This document shows positions 7,433-14,885 of a DNA stretch of 38,538 nt, piece by piece (the stretch's first letter is position 1; the number at the start of each line of letters is the position of its first letter). The notes under the pieces are model-generated. The model searched no databases and was not told the origin of the DNA. It worked only from the letters and a program-made list of their open reading frames with translations. The DNA is from Gordonia sp. 'Campus' (GTDB lineage Bacteria > Actinomycetota > Actinomycetes > Mycobacteriales > Mycobacteriaceae). The position numbers were made by a program, and so were the translations under genes. The stretch spans positions 1-38,538 of the forward strand of contig NZ_JAKOIW010000033.1 in assembly GCF_022206305.1 (NCBI RefSeq). The letters run 5' to 3'.

Positions 7433-8449
7433 ATGGCAGACATCGTTCTGGACAACGTCTCCAAGCAGTATCCCGACGGCTCGACGGCCGTACACGGGGT
7501 CGACATCGAGATCGCCGACGGCGAGTTCGTGATTCTGGTGGGCCCGTCGGGCTGCGGAAAGTCGACGACGCTCAACATGATCGCCGGCCTCGAGGACATC
7601 TCGGGCGGCGAGTTGCGGATCGGCGGCGAGCGGGTCAACGAGCGCGCGCCCAAGGACCGCGACATCGCCATGGTGTTCCAGAGTTACGCGCTCTACCCAC
7701 ACATGTCGGTCCGCGAGAACATCGCCTTCCCGCTGACCCTCGCCAAGATGTCGAAGGATGAGATCGCGGCGAAGGTCGACGAGGCCGCTCGCATCCTCGA
7801 CCTGGGGCAGTACATGGACCGCAAGCCCGCCAACCTGTCCGGCGGCCAGCGGCAGCGGGTGGCGATGGGCCGCGCGATCGTGCGCTCGCCCAAGGCGTTC
7901 CTGATGGACGAGCCGCTGTCGAACCTCGATGCCAAGCTCCGTGTGCAGATGCGTACCGAGATCTCGCAGCTGCAGCAGCGGCTCGGCACCACCACGGTCT
8001 ACGTCACCCATGATCAGACCGAGGCCATGACACTCGGCGATCGCGTGGTGGTGCTGCGCAGCGGTTACGTGCAGCAGATCGGCACGCCGCAGGAGCTCTA
8101 CAACAACCCGACGAACGTCTTCGTGGCCGGCTTCATCGGTTCACCGGCGATGAACTTCCTGCCGGGGCGTCTCGGTTCGGACGGCATCGAGACGCCGATC
8201 GGTACCGTCGTCCTCGACGATCACCGCGCGGTGGTCTCGCGCGCCGGTGACGTCGGCAGCAGCGGTGACGTCCGCGAGGCCCTGGCCGAGTTGTCGGCGG
8301 ACTCGGGTACCGACTTCGGCAGTCAGCTGATCGCCCGGTTGTCGCCGGACTCGAAGGTGACCCGCGGGACCACCGCAGAACTGTTCTACGACGCCTCGAA
8401 GATCGCTGTGTTCGATCAGAGTTCGGGAGCATCGCTGCGCGTCCGTTAG
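7433..8449 (+). CDS. sugC: SugC, ATPase of the trehalose importer, with a shortened C-terminal domain
   Basis: ABC ATPase of the MalK/UgpC group, 338 residues. Visible motifs are Walker A GPSGCGKST (37-45), Q-loop Q83, signature LSGGQ (135-139), Walker B AFLMDE (155-160) and H-loop H193. The start is 3 nt after the sugB stop. M. tuberculosis SugC is about 393 residues (from memory). The deficit lies in the C-terminal regulatory OB/TOBE region after about residue 245, where the RPEH-containing segment usual in MalK-like proteins is absent and the chain passes directly from LDDHRAVVSRAG to a low-complexity stretch. The final block (SPDSKVTRGTTAELFYDASKIAVFD) is retained. The gene ends at a long hairpin. 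Confidence 0.93.
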   Translation: MADIVLDNVSKQYPDGSTAVHGVDIEIADGEFVILVGPSGCGKSTTLNMIAGLEDISGGELRIGGERVNERAPKDRDIAMVFQSYALYPHMSVRENIAFPLTLAKMSKDEIAAKVDEAARILDLGQYMDRKPANLSGGQRQRVAMGRAIVRSPKAFLMDEPLSNLDAKLRVQMRTEISQLQQRLGTTTVYVTHDQTEAMTLGDRVVVLRSGYVQQIGTPQELYNNPTNVFVAGFIGSPAMNFLPGRLGSDGIETPIGTVVLDDHRAVVSRAGDVGSSGDVREALAELSADSGTDFGSQLIARLSPDSKVTRGTTAELFYDASKIAVFDQSSGASLRVR

Positions 8450-8462
8450 GCGACGATGTGGC

Positions 8463-8497
8463 CCCGCAGGCGTCGGCTCAGCGCCGACGCCTGCGGG
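8463..8497. terminator. Perfect 15-bp hairpin between convergent sugC and the ParB-like gene
   Basis: CCCGCAGGCGTCGGC (8463-8477) is the exact reverse complement of 8483-8497, with a 5-nt loop. There is no T-run, as is common for actinobacterial hairpins. It starts 13 nt after the sugC stop. The right arm is also the last codons of the opposing gene, encoding its terminal arginines, with that gene's TGA in the loop. It probably ends transcription from both sides. Confidence 0.75.
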
Positions 8498-9335
8498 AGT
8501 GGTCGAGCAGTTCGTCGAAGACGTGCTCGTCCCAGATGTGCCTGCGCACCAGCCGATATCGCTCGCATGCGACCCACATGTAGAGTTCGGCGTCGCTCTC
8601 GAGATCGGGCCGGATTCCAGCGCGACGCGCCATGCGCACGACCGGCAGGAACTCCTCACCGAACCAGCGCCGGGCGGTCTCGGTGCGGCTGAGGAATTCG
8701 CCGATCTCCTGGCTGAGGCGGAATCCCCAGGCCTCGACGTTCTCGGCGAGTTCGGCGTAGTCGAAGGGGTCGGTCAGGCGGATGGCCTCGGACTGCGAAT
8801 TCTCGAGCGGCACCCGGGAGAGGAACAGTCGGCGATGGTCTTTGAGGATCAGGTCCGATGTCGCGTTGATCCCCTCGGGTGAGATCCGCGTGTGGATGAG
8901 GGTGACGTAGGCGTCGATCGTGGCCCAGTTCCGCGCGATCGCGATGGAGACGCGGTGGTGGCCATCGATGACGAAATGCATCGACCCGATGCGATAGAGC
9001 TGCACCGGCGGCACGGACTCGCCGCGGAGCTGCGCCGCGGCCAGGCGTTGCCAGCGTTCCCGCCCACGGGACGAGGTGGGCCGGAAGTAGCGGTCGAAGT
9101 CCTTGGTCCGGTCGACACTGCCGACGATCGAGGACACCTCGACGACCTGGAGTCCGAGCGCGGTCTCCCCGGTCCGGCCGAGCGCGGCGACGACTTCGTC
9201 GAACGGCAGGATGGTGTTGACGTCGGCGGGTTGACGCATGAACCACTGCGCCAGGCGCGCCCGCTCGGCCTGGCGTCGTAGGCGGGTGAAGTCGTTTTCG
9301 GCATCCGCGTCGGGAAATCCGGTGTCACGCACCAT
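8478..9335 (-). CDS. Stand-alone ParB/Srx-fold protein
   Basis: 285 residues. The centre carries a ParB/sulfiredoxin-like nucleotide-binding motif, VIDGHHRVSIA (122-132, with DGHHR at 124-128), preceded by a strand predicted to mark the substrate pocket (PPVQLYRIG). No HTH DNA-binding domain of true ParB is evident after it. The C-terminal half is helical and charged and ends in a run of arginines encoded by the terminator hairpin. A role in chromosome partitioning is unlikely given the isolated context. A CTP- or ATP-dependent enzyme of the wider ParB/Srx fold is more plausible, but the substrate is unknown. It overlaps the upstream metallophosphoesterase gene by 11 bp, so the two are co-expressed. 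Confidence 0.78.
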   Translation of the reverse strand: MVRDTGFPDADAENDFTRLRRQAERARLAQWFMRQPADVNTILPFDEVVAALGRTGETALGLQVVEVSSIVGSVDRTKDFDRYFRPTSSRGRERWQRLAAAQLRGESVPPVQLYRIGSMHFVIDGHHRVSIAIARNWATIDAYVTLIHTRISPEGINATSDLILKDHRRLFLSRVPLENSQSEAIRLTDPFDYAELAENVEAWGFRLSQEIGEFLSRTETARRWFGEEFLPVVRMARRAGIRPDLESDAELYMWVACERYRLVRRHIWDEHVFDELLDHSRRRRR

Positions 9336-10014
9336 GTCTGCGCCTCACGATGTCGACCTCCCGGGTCGCCGGATCGATGTCGAACTGACAGTAGCCGACG
9401 ACGTTCATCGAGGTCGTCGATCCGCCGATGGGCAGGTCCGGGGGTGTGGTGCCGAACGGGTGGACGTGACCGTGCACGAGCAGGGTCGGGCGCAACGACC
9501 GGACCAGCGGGTGGAAACAGTCGAACCCGCGGTGGGGGAGGTCATCGCCGTCGCCCACGCCGCGGGCCGGGCTGTGGGTGAGGAGGATGTCGGCGTTGCG
9601 CGTCGAGGACAGGGCAGCGGTACACCGCAGTCTCAGCGACCGCAGCCGCTGCTGGGCGTCGGTGTACTGGTTGGTGCCGCCGTTGTAGCGGCGGCTGCCG
9701 CCGAGCCCGCTGATGCGAAGTCCCGCGACCGTCACCGTCCGGCCGTCGGCGTTGACGGCGCCGCACGGGCCCGGGTCGGCCGCGGGGAGTCCCGCGCGGG
9801 TCCAGCCGGTGCGACCGCGGTGATAACCCCGCAGGTCCCGGTCGTGATTGCCGGGCACGAACACACACGGTGCGTCGCACAGGGACGACAGGATCTCGAG
9901 GTACTCGAAGGGCAGGTCGCCGGCACCGAGGATGAGGTCGGGACGGGAGTCGATGCCCACCCCGAAGGTGAGGGAATCCACCACCTCGTCGGCGACTGCC
10001 AGAACCCGGACCAT
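9325..10014 (-). CDS. Calcineurin-like metallophosphoesterase
   Basis: 229 residues, predicted dimetal phosphoesterase. Family motifs occur in order: VRVLAVADE at the N-terminus, where D9 is followed by E rather than the usual x-H, then GAGDLPF (30-36), GNHD (55-58), LLTHSPARG (around 146) and HGHVHP (181-186). The absence of the first-motif histidine is notable but does occur in some branches of the family. It has no signal peptide, so it is cytosolic. Its stop overlaps the start of the ParB-like gene by 11 bp, implying joint function or regulation. The substrate cannot be told from the sequence. It is divergent from the SUFU-domain gene. Confidence 0.88.
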   Translation of the reverse strand: MVRVLAVADEVVDSLTFGVGIDSRPDLILGAGDLPFEYLEILSSLCDAPCVFVPGNHDRDLRGYHRGRTGWTRAGLPAADPGPCGAVNADGRTVTVAGLRISGLGGSRRYNGGTNQYTDAQQRLRSLRLRCTAALSSTRNADILLTHSPARGVGDGDDLPHRGFDCFHPLVRSLRPTLLVHGHVHPFGTTPPDLPIGGSTTSMNVVGYCQFDIDPATREVDIVRRRHGA

Positions 10015-10071
10015 GGTTCCAGGCTAGATCAGCCCCGTGACCGCCTGGTGCGGGTCGGTAGCCTGTGGGAT

Positions 10072-10665
10072 GTGAGCGAAGCGGTGACCGATGTCGTCGG
10101 ACGATTCCTGGAAGACCGGCTCGAGGTGCCACCGCAACGGGCGTCGGTGACCTTCCTCGGGGTGGAACCCATCGACGTGCTGCGCTTCGTGACACCGGAT
10201 GCGACGCCGGACGATCAGCTCGTCTACGTCACCTCGGGGTGTTCCCGCCATCCGATGTCCGACCCCACCGATCTCCACGCCGATCCGGTACGCGGCCCGC
10301 GCGCCGAACTGGTCGTCCGGATGCGGGCCGGCACACCGCTGCCGGGTCTGCACACACGCATGGCGACGATGGCCGCGGCACCCGCCGTGGAAGGCCTGAT
10401 CCTCGCCGCCGACGCGCTGATCGACCTCGGCGAGCCCCTCTGGGACGGTGCGGCATTCACCGCCGTATTGCTCGAGGACGACGAGCTCGGTGCCGTCGGA
10501 CTGGCCGAACCGATGGACCCGGTCCGACTGTTGCGTGCGGTGCCGATCACCGCGAACGAGGCGGCCTGGGTCCGTCTCAAGGGCGCCGACGCGCTACGGG
10601 ACGCGTGGCGAGAGGCCGGTATCGACGTGACCAGACCCGACCGGACCGCGGCCACCCCGAGCTGA
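10072..10665 (+). CDS. Suppressor-of-fused (SUFU) domain protein
   Basis: 197 residues, a single SUFU-like domain. The pattern is typical of small actinobacterial members: TPDDQLVYVTSGCSRHPM, RAELVVRMR, a long amphipathic middle (AVEGLILAADALIDLG), and the end block VPITANEAAWVRLKGADAL. The GTG at 10072 (VSEAVTD) is chosen because the 278 codons upstream in frame are antisense to the phosphoesterase. Bacterial SUFU proteins are often found with toxin-immunity loci or as stand-alone proteins of unknown role; no toxin is adjacent here. It lies 57 bp from the divergent phosphoesterase start. Confidence 0.72.
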   Translation: MSEAVTDVVGRFLEDRLEVPPQRASVTFLGVEPIDVLRFVTPDATPDDQLVYVTSGCSRHPMSDPTDLHADPVRGPRAELVVRMRAGTPLPGLHTRMATMAAAPAVEGLILAADALIDLGEPLWDGAAFTAVLLEDDELGAVGLAEPMDPVRLLRAVPITANEAAWVRLKGADALRDAWREAGIDVTRPDRTAATPS

Positions 10666-10834
10666 CCCGCCGCCTGCGGCCCGCGACCGATCCGGAACGA
10701 GGTTTCGGAACGAATGACCGGGGGAACGATTGAGCACGGGGGAGGCGCTGCCTCCTCGACAGGCACGGTTGGTCTGAAGGGTGAGGTTGCATGAATGAAC
10801 GCGGAGCAGGAACCGTCCGGATGGCTGTACGGCG
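10666..10834. other. Short intergenic stretch with a small hairpin
   Basis: 169 bp without a supportable gene. A compact hairpin GGAGGC-gct-GCCTCC lies at 10741-10755 and could end the SUFU transcript. A direct repeat of CGGAACGA sits near 10692-10712. The downstream part presumably carries the promoter of the methyltransferase-CDGSH pair. Confidence 0.35.
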
Positions 10835-11563
10835 GTGGGCGGCGTGACGTTGACCTCCTCCTCGTCGTTCACCCCGACCGCCGGTCCGAAGATCACCCGG
10901 TCCGACCCGGCGGTCTACCTTCCGCAGCAGGACACCCAGCTGCTCATCGACACCATCACCGAACTCGGCGTCGTCGGAGCGCGAGTCCTTGACCTGTGCA
11001 CGGGCAGCGGCGCCATCGCGATCGCCGCCGCGCGTCTTGGCGCGGCGGAGGTCACAGCGGTCGACGCCTCGGCCGACGCCGTTGCCTATGCCCGGAACTC
11101 CGCCGCCGAGGCGGGCGTGGATGTGACCGTCGTCCACGGCGACCTCGTCCGACACGTCGGGCGTTACGACCTCGTCACCTGCAATCCGCCGTACGTGCCG
11201 ACCCCGCCGATGTCCGAGGCGGCACTGCATCCCGCCGGACCGTCGCATGCGTGGGACGCCGGAGTCGACGGCCGTGCCGTCCTGGACCCGTTGTGTGCGC
11301 GCGTACCCGACCTGCTCGTCCCGGGTGGCACTTTCGTGCTCGTGCACTCGGAGTTCGCCGACGAGGACGCGTCCCTTCGGGCGCTGCGTGCGGGTGGACT
11401 GACCGCCGAGATCGTCGCCGAACACCTCATCCCGTTCGGTCCGGTGCTCTCCGCCCGGGCGGAATGGCTCGAGCAGTGCGGGCAGCTGGAGCGCAATCGT
11501 CGCGTCGAGCGATTGGTCGCGATCGCAGCTGTCGCGCCCGGTCGCCCGGAGGGACGCTCGTGA
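10835..11563 (+). CDS. HemK/PrmC-related class I methyltransferase
   Basis: 242 residues, Rossmann-fold SAM-dependent methyltransferase. Motif I is VLDLCTGSGAIA (51-62), the acidic ribose-binding residue is in AVDASADA (75-82), and the catalytic NPPY is at 117-120, typical of N-methyltransferases acting on amide or amino nitrogens (HemK/PrmC, YfcB and similar). The specificity domain of true PrmC is missing at the N-terminus, so release-factor glutamine methylation is uncertain. Either GTG 10835 or GTG 10844 may be the start; neither has a strong ribosome-binding site. Its stop overlaps the CDGSH gene by 4 bp (GTGA), showing coupling with an iron-sulfur protein. Confidence 0.85.
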   Translation: MGGVTLTSSSSFTPTAGPKITRSDPAVYLPQQDTQLLIDTITELGVVGARVLDLCTGSGAIAIAAARLGAAEVTAVDASADAVAYARNSAAEAGVDVTVVHGDLVRHVGRYDLVTCNPPYVPTPPMSEAALHPAGPSHAWDAGVDGRAVLDPLCARVPDLLVPGGTFVLVHSEFADEDASLRALRAGGLTAEIVAEHLIPFGPVLSARAEWLEQCGQLERNRRVERLVAIAAVAPGRPEGRS

Positions 11564-11763
11564 CCCCGCCGAAACGCACGTCGGTCCGAGTGACGCGCGG
11601 GGGACCGGTCCTGGTGTCCGGGCCGGTGGACATCGAGCTTCCCGACGGCGCGTGCGTGACATCGGACCGCTTCATGGTGGCGGTGTGTGCCTGCGGCCGC
11701 AGCAAGAACTATCCGTTGTGCGACACCAGCCATCGCAAGAAGCGTCGTCGCACGGCCGACTGA
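11560..11763 (+). CDS. CDGSH-type iron-sulfur protein
   Basis: 67 residues, a single zf-CDGSH domain expected to hold a redox-active, acid-labile [2Fe-2S] cluster through three Cys and one His. Ligands are C43, C45, C54 and H58 in VCACGRSKNYPLCDTSHRK. The usual Gly of CDGSH is Thr here (CDTSH). The C-terminus is Lys/Arg-rich. The GTG start overlaps the methyltransferase stop. The gene is convergent with the diiron oxidase gene 49 bp downstream, so it could serve as its electron donor (inference). Confidence 0.9.
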   Translation: MTPPKRTSVRVTRGGPVLVSGPVDIELPDGACVTSDRFMVAVCACGRSKNYPLCDTSHRKKRRRTAD

Positions 11764-11797
11764 GCCGGAGAAAACAGCAGAAACAGCGGACGCGCCG

Positions 11798-11834
11798 GAG
11801 CGCCTCTCGGGATCAGATACCCGGAAAGGCGCTC
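11798..11834. terminator. Hairpin between convergent CDGSH and diiron-oxidase genes
   Basis: GAGCGCCT (11798-11805) pairs with AGGCGCTC (11827-11834). An inner CGGG/CCCG pair closes an 8-nt loop, with a small internal bulge between the stems. It spans the stop codon of the minus-strand oxidase gene and could act for both transcripts. Confidence 0.5.
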
Positions 11835-12862
11835 TCTCCGTGTTCCCAGGCCGACACCACGTGCTGGTCCAGCGCGTCCTCGACGAACAGGAACGCCCGG
11901 ATCCCGAAGATCACGTCGGCCTCGGTCTCCGGCTCGGTGCGGATCAGGTCGCCCACCACGTCGGTGCGCAAAATCTGTTCGTGCACCGCATCCGCTTCGA
12001 CGTGCTCGCGGTAGAACCGGCGGCAGGCTTCCGGCGCATCGAGCTGGTCGAGCCCGGCGAGCAGCCGTTGTGATCCGGGCGATGACGTGATCTCGGTGGC
12101 GGCGAGGTGGCCGACCGCGGCACCTCGGTAGCGACGGTGCAGCCCGAACAGCGACATGAGGTTCACCGGCGTGAGCGCGACACCGGGCGCGGTGTCGAGG
12201 TAGCCGAGGTAGTCATCGCGGAGCTCGGCCGCGCGCAACAGGTCGGCGAAGAGTTCCTGGTGCACCGCGTCGCCGCGGCCGCCACCGAACTCGTCGAACT
12301 CGACGGCGACGAAGGCGGCCTTGGCGTGCCCGCGCAGACGGGGGATCGCCCACGCGTGCGGATCTGCCTCCTTCAGGTGGTAGAGCGACCGCAGCGCGAA
12401 CATCTGCCGGTACTGCTCCCAGGTCCCCGCGTCCCGCAGGCGGTAGGACACACCGTCACCGTCGGGGTTCTCGATGCACAACTCGTCCATCTCCCGGCCG
12501 ACCGTGTCACCGTCGGCGATGGCGGGAACGTCGCGGTGCAGGGCGGTGAGGAAGTGTCGTTCCAGTTCCCCCCGCAGCGACAACAGGGCCGGGTGCCACT
12601 CCCATGCGGTGTCGGCATCGGTGAACCCCACGTAGTGCATCTCGTAGCACAGGTAGAGGGCCAGCTGCAGGTCGTCGCCGTACGGTTCGGCATCGGCCAC
12701 GGAGATGTCGGGGATGACCGCGGGGCCGGGGTCGCTGCGCAGCAGCGTGATCACGGCGTCCGACAGGGGACCGCGCGCAGTCGGGAGGCTCGGACGTCGG
12801 AACGTCGGGTCGTCCATCGCAACGTCGACCATCGCAACGTCGACCATCGGGTCAGCTGACAC
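11813..12862 (-). CDS. Heme-oxygenase-like diiron oxidase/oxygenase (HDO), iron-containing redox enzyme family
   Basis: 349 residues, all-helical. Candidate iron ligands are E165, E191, H201, E257, H287, D291 and H294. The EFDEFG...H block and the H-x3-D-x2-H block are hallmarks of the heme-oxygenase-like diiron superfamily (SznF, UndA, CADD and BesC are characterised members). Such enzymes activate O2 for N-oxygenation, decarboxylation or C-C cleavage. The GTG at 12862 is chosen because AGGAGG sits 8 nt upstream; a longer frame from 12898 would place that site inside the gene. The N-terminus contains a duplicated VDVAM from a 15-bp tandem repeat. It is convergent with the CDGSH protein, a likely redox partner. 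The substrate is unknown. Confidence 0.85.
   Translation of the reverse strand: MSADPMVDVAMVDVAMDDPTFRRPSLPTARGPLSDAVITLLRSDPGPAVIPDISVADAEPYGDDLQLALYLCYEMHYVGFTDADTAWEWHPALLSLRGELERHFLTALHRDVPAIADGDTVGREMDELCIENPDGDGVSYRLRDAGTWEQYRQMFALRSLYHLKEADPHAWAIPRLRGHAKAAFVAVEFDEFGGGRGDAVHQELFADLLRAAELRDDYLGYLDTAPGVALTPVNLMSLFGLHRRYRGAAVGHLAATEITSSPGSQRLLAGLDQLDAPEACRRFYREHVEADAVHEQILRTDVVGDLIRTEPETEADVIFGIRAFLFVEDALDQHVVSAWEHGESAFPGI
12812..12846. repeat. 15-bp tandem repeat in the HDO N-terminus
   Basis: The unit CGACCATCGCAACGT occurs about 2.5 times in register, giving the repeated peptide VDVAM just after the start. The phase is 15 bp, so the reading frame is kept. It lies in a poorly conserved leader segment. 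Confidence 0.6.
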
Positions 12863-13005
12863 CTGTGAGTCCTCCTGTCGTGTCCGGGCGTCCGGCACCG
12901 CGAAGCTGTGGGTGCGGACGTTCCCGAGTAACCGGATCGGGCGCGGTGCAAACCCCGGACCACGACCGCGGTCTGTGACCGTCGTCCCAGCTTAGGCCAG
13001 GCGGC

Positions 13006-13647
13006 TCAGCCGAGCGCCGCGCGCAGTTCGCGGTCCAGCGAGACCCGGACGAGCGCGGCGGCCAGCGCCTCGGGACGTCCGTCGGCGAGGTCCGCCAGTC
13101 GGGCCGGATCGTCGGGAAGGCCGAGGTCGCGGGCAGCGGCGAGCGCACGCTTGTCGAAAAACGGTGTCGCCCAGTCCCACACCGACTGGACCTCGCGCAG
13201 GAAGATGTCGGCCCCGACCGGACCTATTCCGGTGAACCCCTGCAGCAGTTCCGCGGCGCGGGCGGGGTCGTACCCGGCCTCTTCGGCGAGACCACGCAGG
13301 TCGCCGTCGTACTCGTCGAGAACCCGCTGCGCAGCTTGGCCGAGGCGGGTGGCAGTGCTCTCGTCGTAGCGGACGTAGTGGCCGCGTCCCAGGGCGTCGA
13401 CCAGGCTCTGCCATCTGGCCGCTTTCATCTTCTCCGGTGTGCGATAACCCGCCGTGAACAGTTCGCGCGCTGCCGCGACGGCGATGTCCGCCGAGATCCG
13501 CGTGCTGAGCAGCAGGGCGAGTACCAGCAGCTCGAACAGTGGTGACGGCGTGTTCTTCAGAGTGATGCCGGCATCCTCGGCGTAGGTCCGGCCGGCACGG
13601 TCGAGCAGGATGCGGGCCGTGCCGGCGGCATCGTCCGTGCGGGTCAT
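13006..13647 (-). CDS. HhH-GPD superfamily DNA repair protein
   Basis: 213 residues, related to endonuclease III/MutY/AlkA glycosylases that remove damaged bases. The helix-hairpin-helix is GFTGIGPVGADIF (137-149). The catalytic aspartate is probably D165 in ATPFFDKRAL, in the place of the VDTHV-type motif. The lysine that gives endonuclease III its AP-lyase activity (within the hairpin, GVGRKTA-type) is absent, so a monofunctional glycosylase or a non-catalytic relative is more likely. The C-terminal Cys cluster for a 4Fe-4S centre is missing. It lies downstream of corA and upstream of the HDO gene on the same strand, with a 143-bp gap before the latter. Confidence 0.82.
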   Translation of the reverse strand: MTRTDDAAGTARILLDRAGRTYAEDAGITLKNTPSPLFELLVLALLLSTRISADIAVAAARELFTAGYRTPEKMKAARWQSLVDALGRGHYVRYDESTATRLGQAAQRVLDEYDGDLRGLAEEAGYDPARAAELLQGFTGIGPVGADIFLREVQSVWDWATPFFDKRALAAARDLGLPDDPARLADLADGRPEALAAALVRVSLDRELRAALG

Positions 13648-13735
13648 CGCGACTCCTCATGTCGTCTGATCGGAGAGTGTGTCGAGATCGGCTACCCGAC
13701 GCGGTGCCCGGGCAATCCTGCACGTGCGCGGCGGG

Positions 13736-14821
13736 TCACAGCCAGTGACTGCGCCGGAAGACCACGAACAGCAGGGCGCAGAGTGTGACGAGCGCACCGA
13801 GGACGACCGGGTAACCCCACTGCTGATGCAATTCGGGCATGTGGTCGAAGTTCATCCCGTAGATGCCTGCGACCATCGTCGGCACGGCGGCGATGGCCAC
13901 CCATGCCGAGATCTTGCGCATGTCGGTGGACTGCTGGATGCCCACCTTGGCCGCGGCGGCCTGCAGCAGCGAGGTCAGCAGTTCGTCGTATTCCAGGACG
14001 CGGTCCACCACCGTGGTGAGGTGGTCGGCAACATCGCGAAATTGGCGACGAATCTCTTTCGGCACCAATGGATTACCAGACACGGTCAAGCTCTGCAGCG
14101 GTGCGGTCAGAGGTGTCACCGCGCGTCGGAGTTCGAGGACCTCGCGACGCAGCAGGTACACCGGGTCGATGTCGAGTGCATGGCCCTGCCTGCCGAAGAC
14201 CACCTCTTCGATGGCCGCGACGTCGACGTCCATCCGGTCGGTGACCGCGAGGTAGGTGTCGACGACCTTGTCGGCCACGGCATGGAGGACCGCCGTAGGG
14301 CCCAGGGCCAGGCGCTCCGGCAGCGCTTCGAGGCGGCGTCGGAGCGCGGAGAGCTCCGTGTGCTCGCCGTGCCGCACGGTCACCACGAAGTCCGGGCCGG
14401 CGAACACCATGATCTCGCCTGTCTCGACCACCTCGCTGGCCTTCGCCATCGACTCGTGCTCGACGTATTGCACCGTCCGAAGCACCAGGAACTGCGTGTC
14501 GTCGTACACCTCGAGCTTGGGTCGCTGGTGAGCGACCACCGCGTCCTCGACGACGAGCTCGTGCAGTCCGAATGTCTCCCCGACGGCGGCCATCTGGGCG
14601 TCGTCGGGGGCGTGGAGCCCGACCCATACGAATCCCTCGCCGGTCGCGCGGACGTGTGCGAGTCCATCGGTGTAGCTGAACCTGCCGGGCTGGCGATGCC
14701 CGTCGACGTAGACCGCGCAGTCGACGACGGCCCGCGCCACGGGGACACGGATCGTGGGGATCGGGCGGCGCTCACGGCGCGGAGACAACCCGCGCGGACC
14801 TGGCCGGGGCATCGAGGGCAC
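13736..14821 (-). CDS. corA: CorA magnesium/cobalt channel
   Basis: 361 residues, CorA-family pentameric Mg2+ channel. The long N-terminal cytosolic funnel domain is followed by the long alpha helix and two C-terminal membrane helices. The first (WVAIAAVPTMVAGIY) ends in the selectivity motif YGMN (321-324) and the second is WGYPVVLGALVTLCALLFVVF. The Lys/Arg-containing tail FRRSHWL is cytosolic. Its position after the sug operon matches Rv1239c (from memory). It is divergent from lpqZ with 64 bp between the starts. Confidence 0.93.
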   Translation of the reverse strand: MPSMPRPGPRGLSPRRERRPIPTIRVPVARAVVDCAVYVDGHRQPGRFSYTDGLAHVRATGEGFVWVGLHAPDDAQMAAVGETFGLHELVVEDAVVAHQRPKLEVYDDTQFLVLRTVQYVEHESMAKASEVVETGEIMVFAGPDFVVTVRHGEHTELSALRRRLEALPERLALGPTAVLHAVADKVVDTYLAVTDRMDVDVAAIEEVVFGRQGHALDIDPVYLLRREVLELRRAVTPLTAPLQSLTVSGNPLVPKEIRRQFRDVADHLTTVVDRVLEYDELLTSLLQAAAAKVGIQQSTDMRKISAWVAIAAVPTMVAGIYGMNFDHMPELHQQWGYPVVLGALVTLCALLFVVFRRSHWL

Positions 14822-14885
14822 GAGTGCTGATGCTACCCGCGATGGGCGATGCGGCCCGTGTCACGAGGCGGGATACGGTGGCGGG

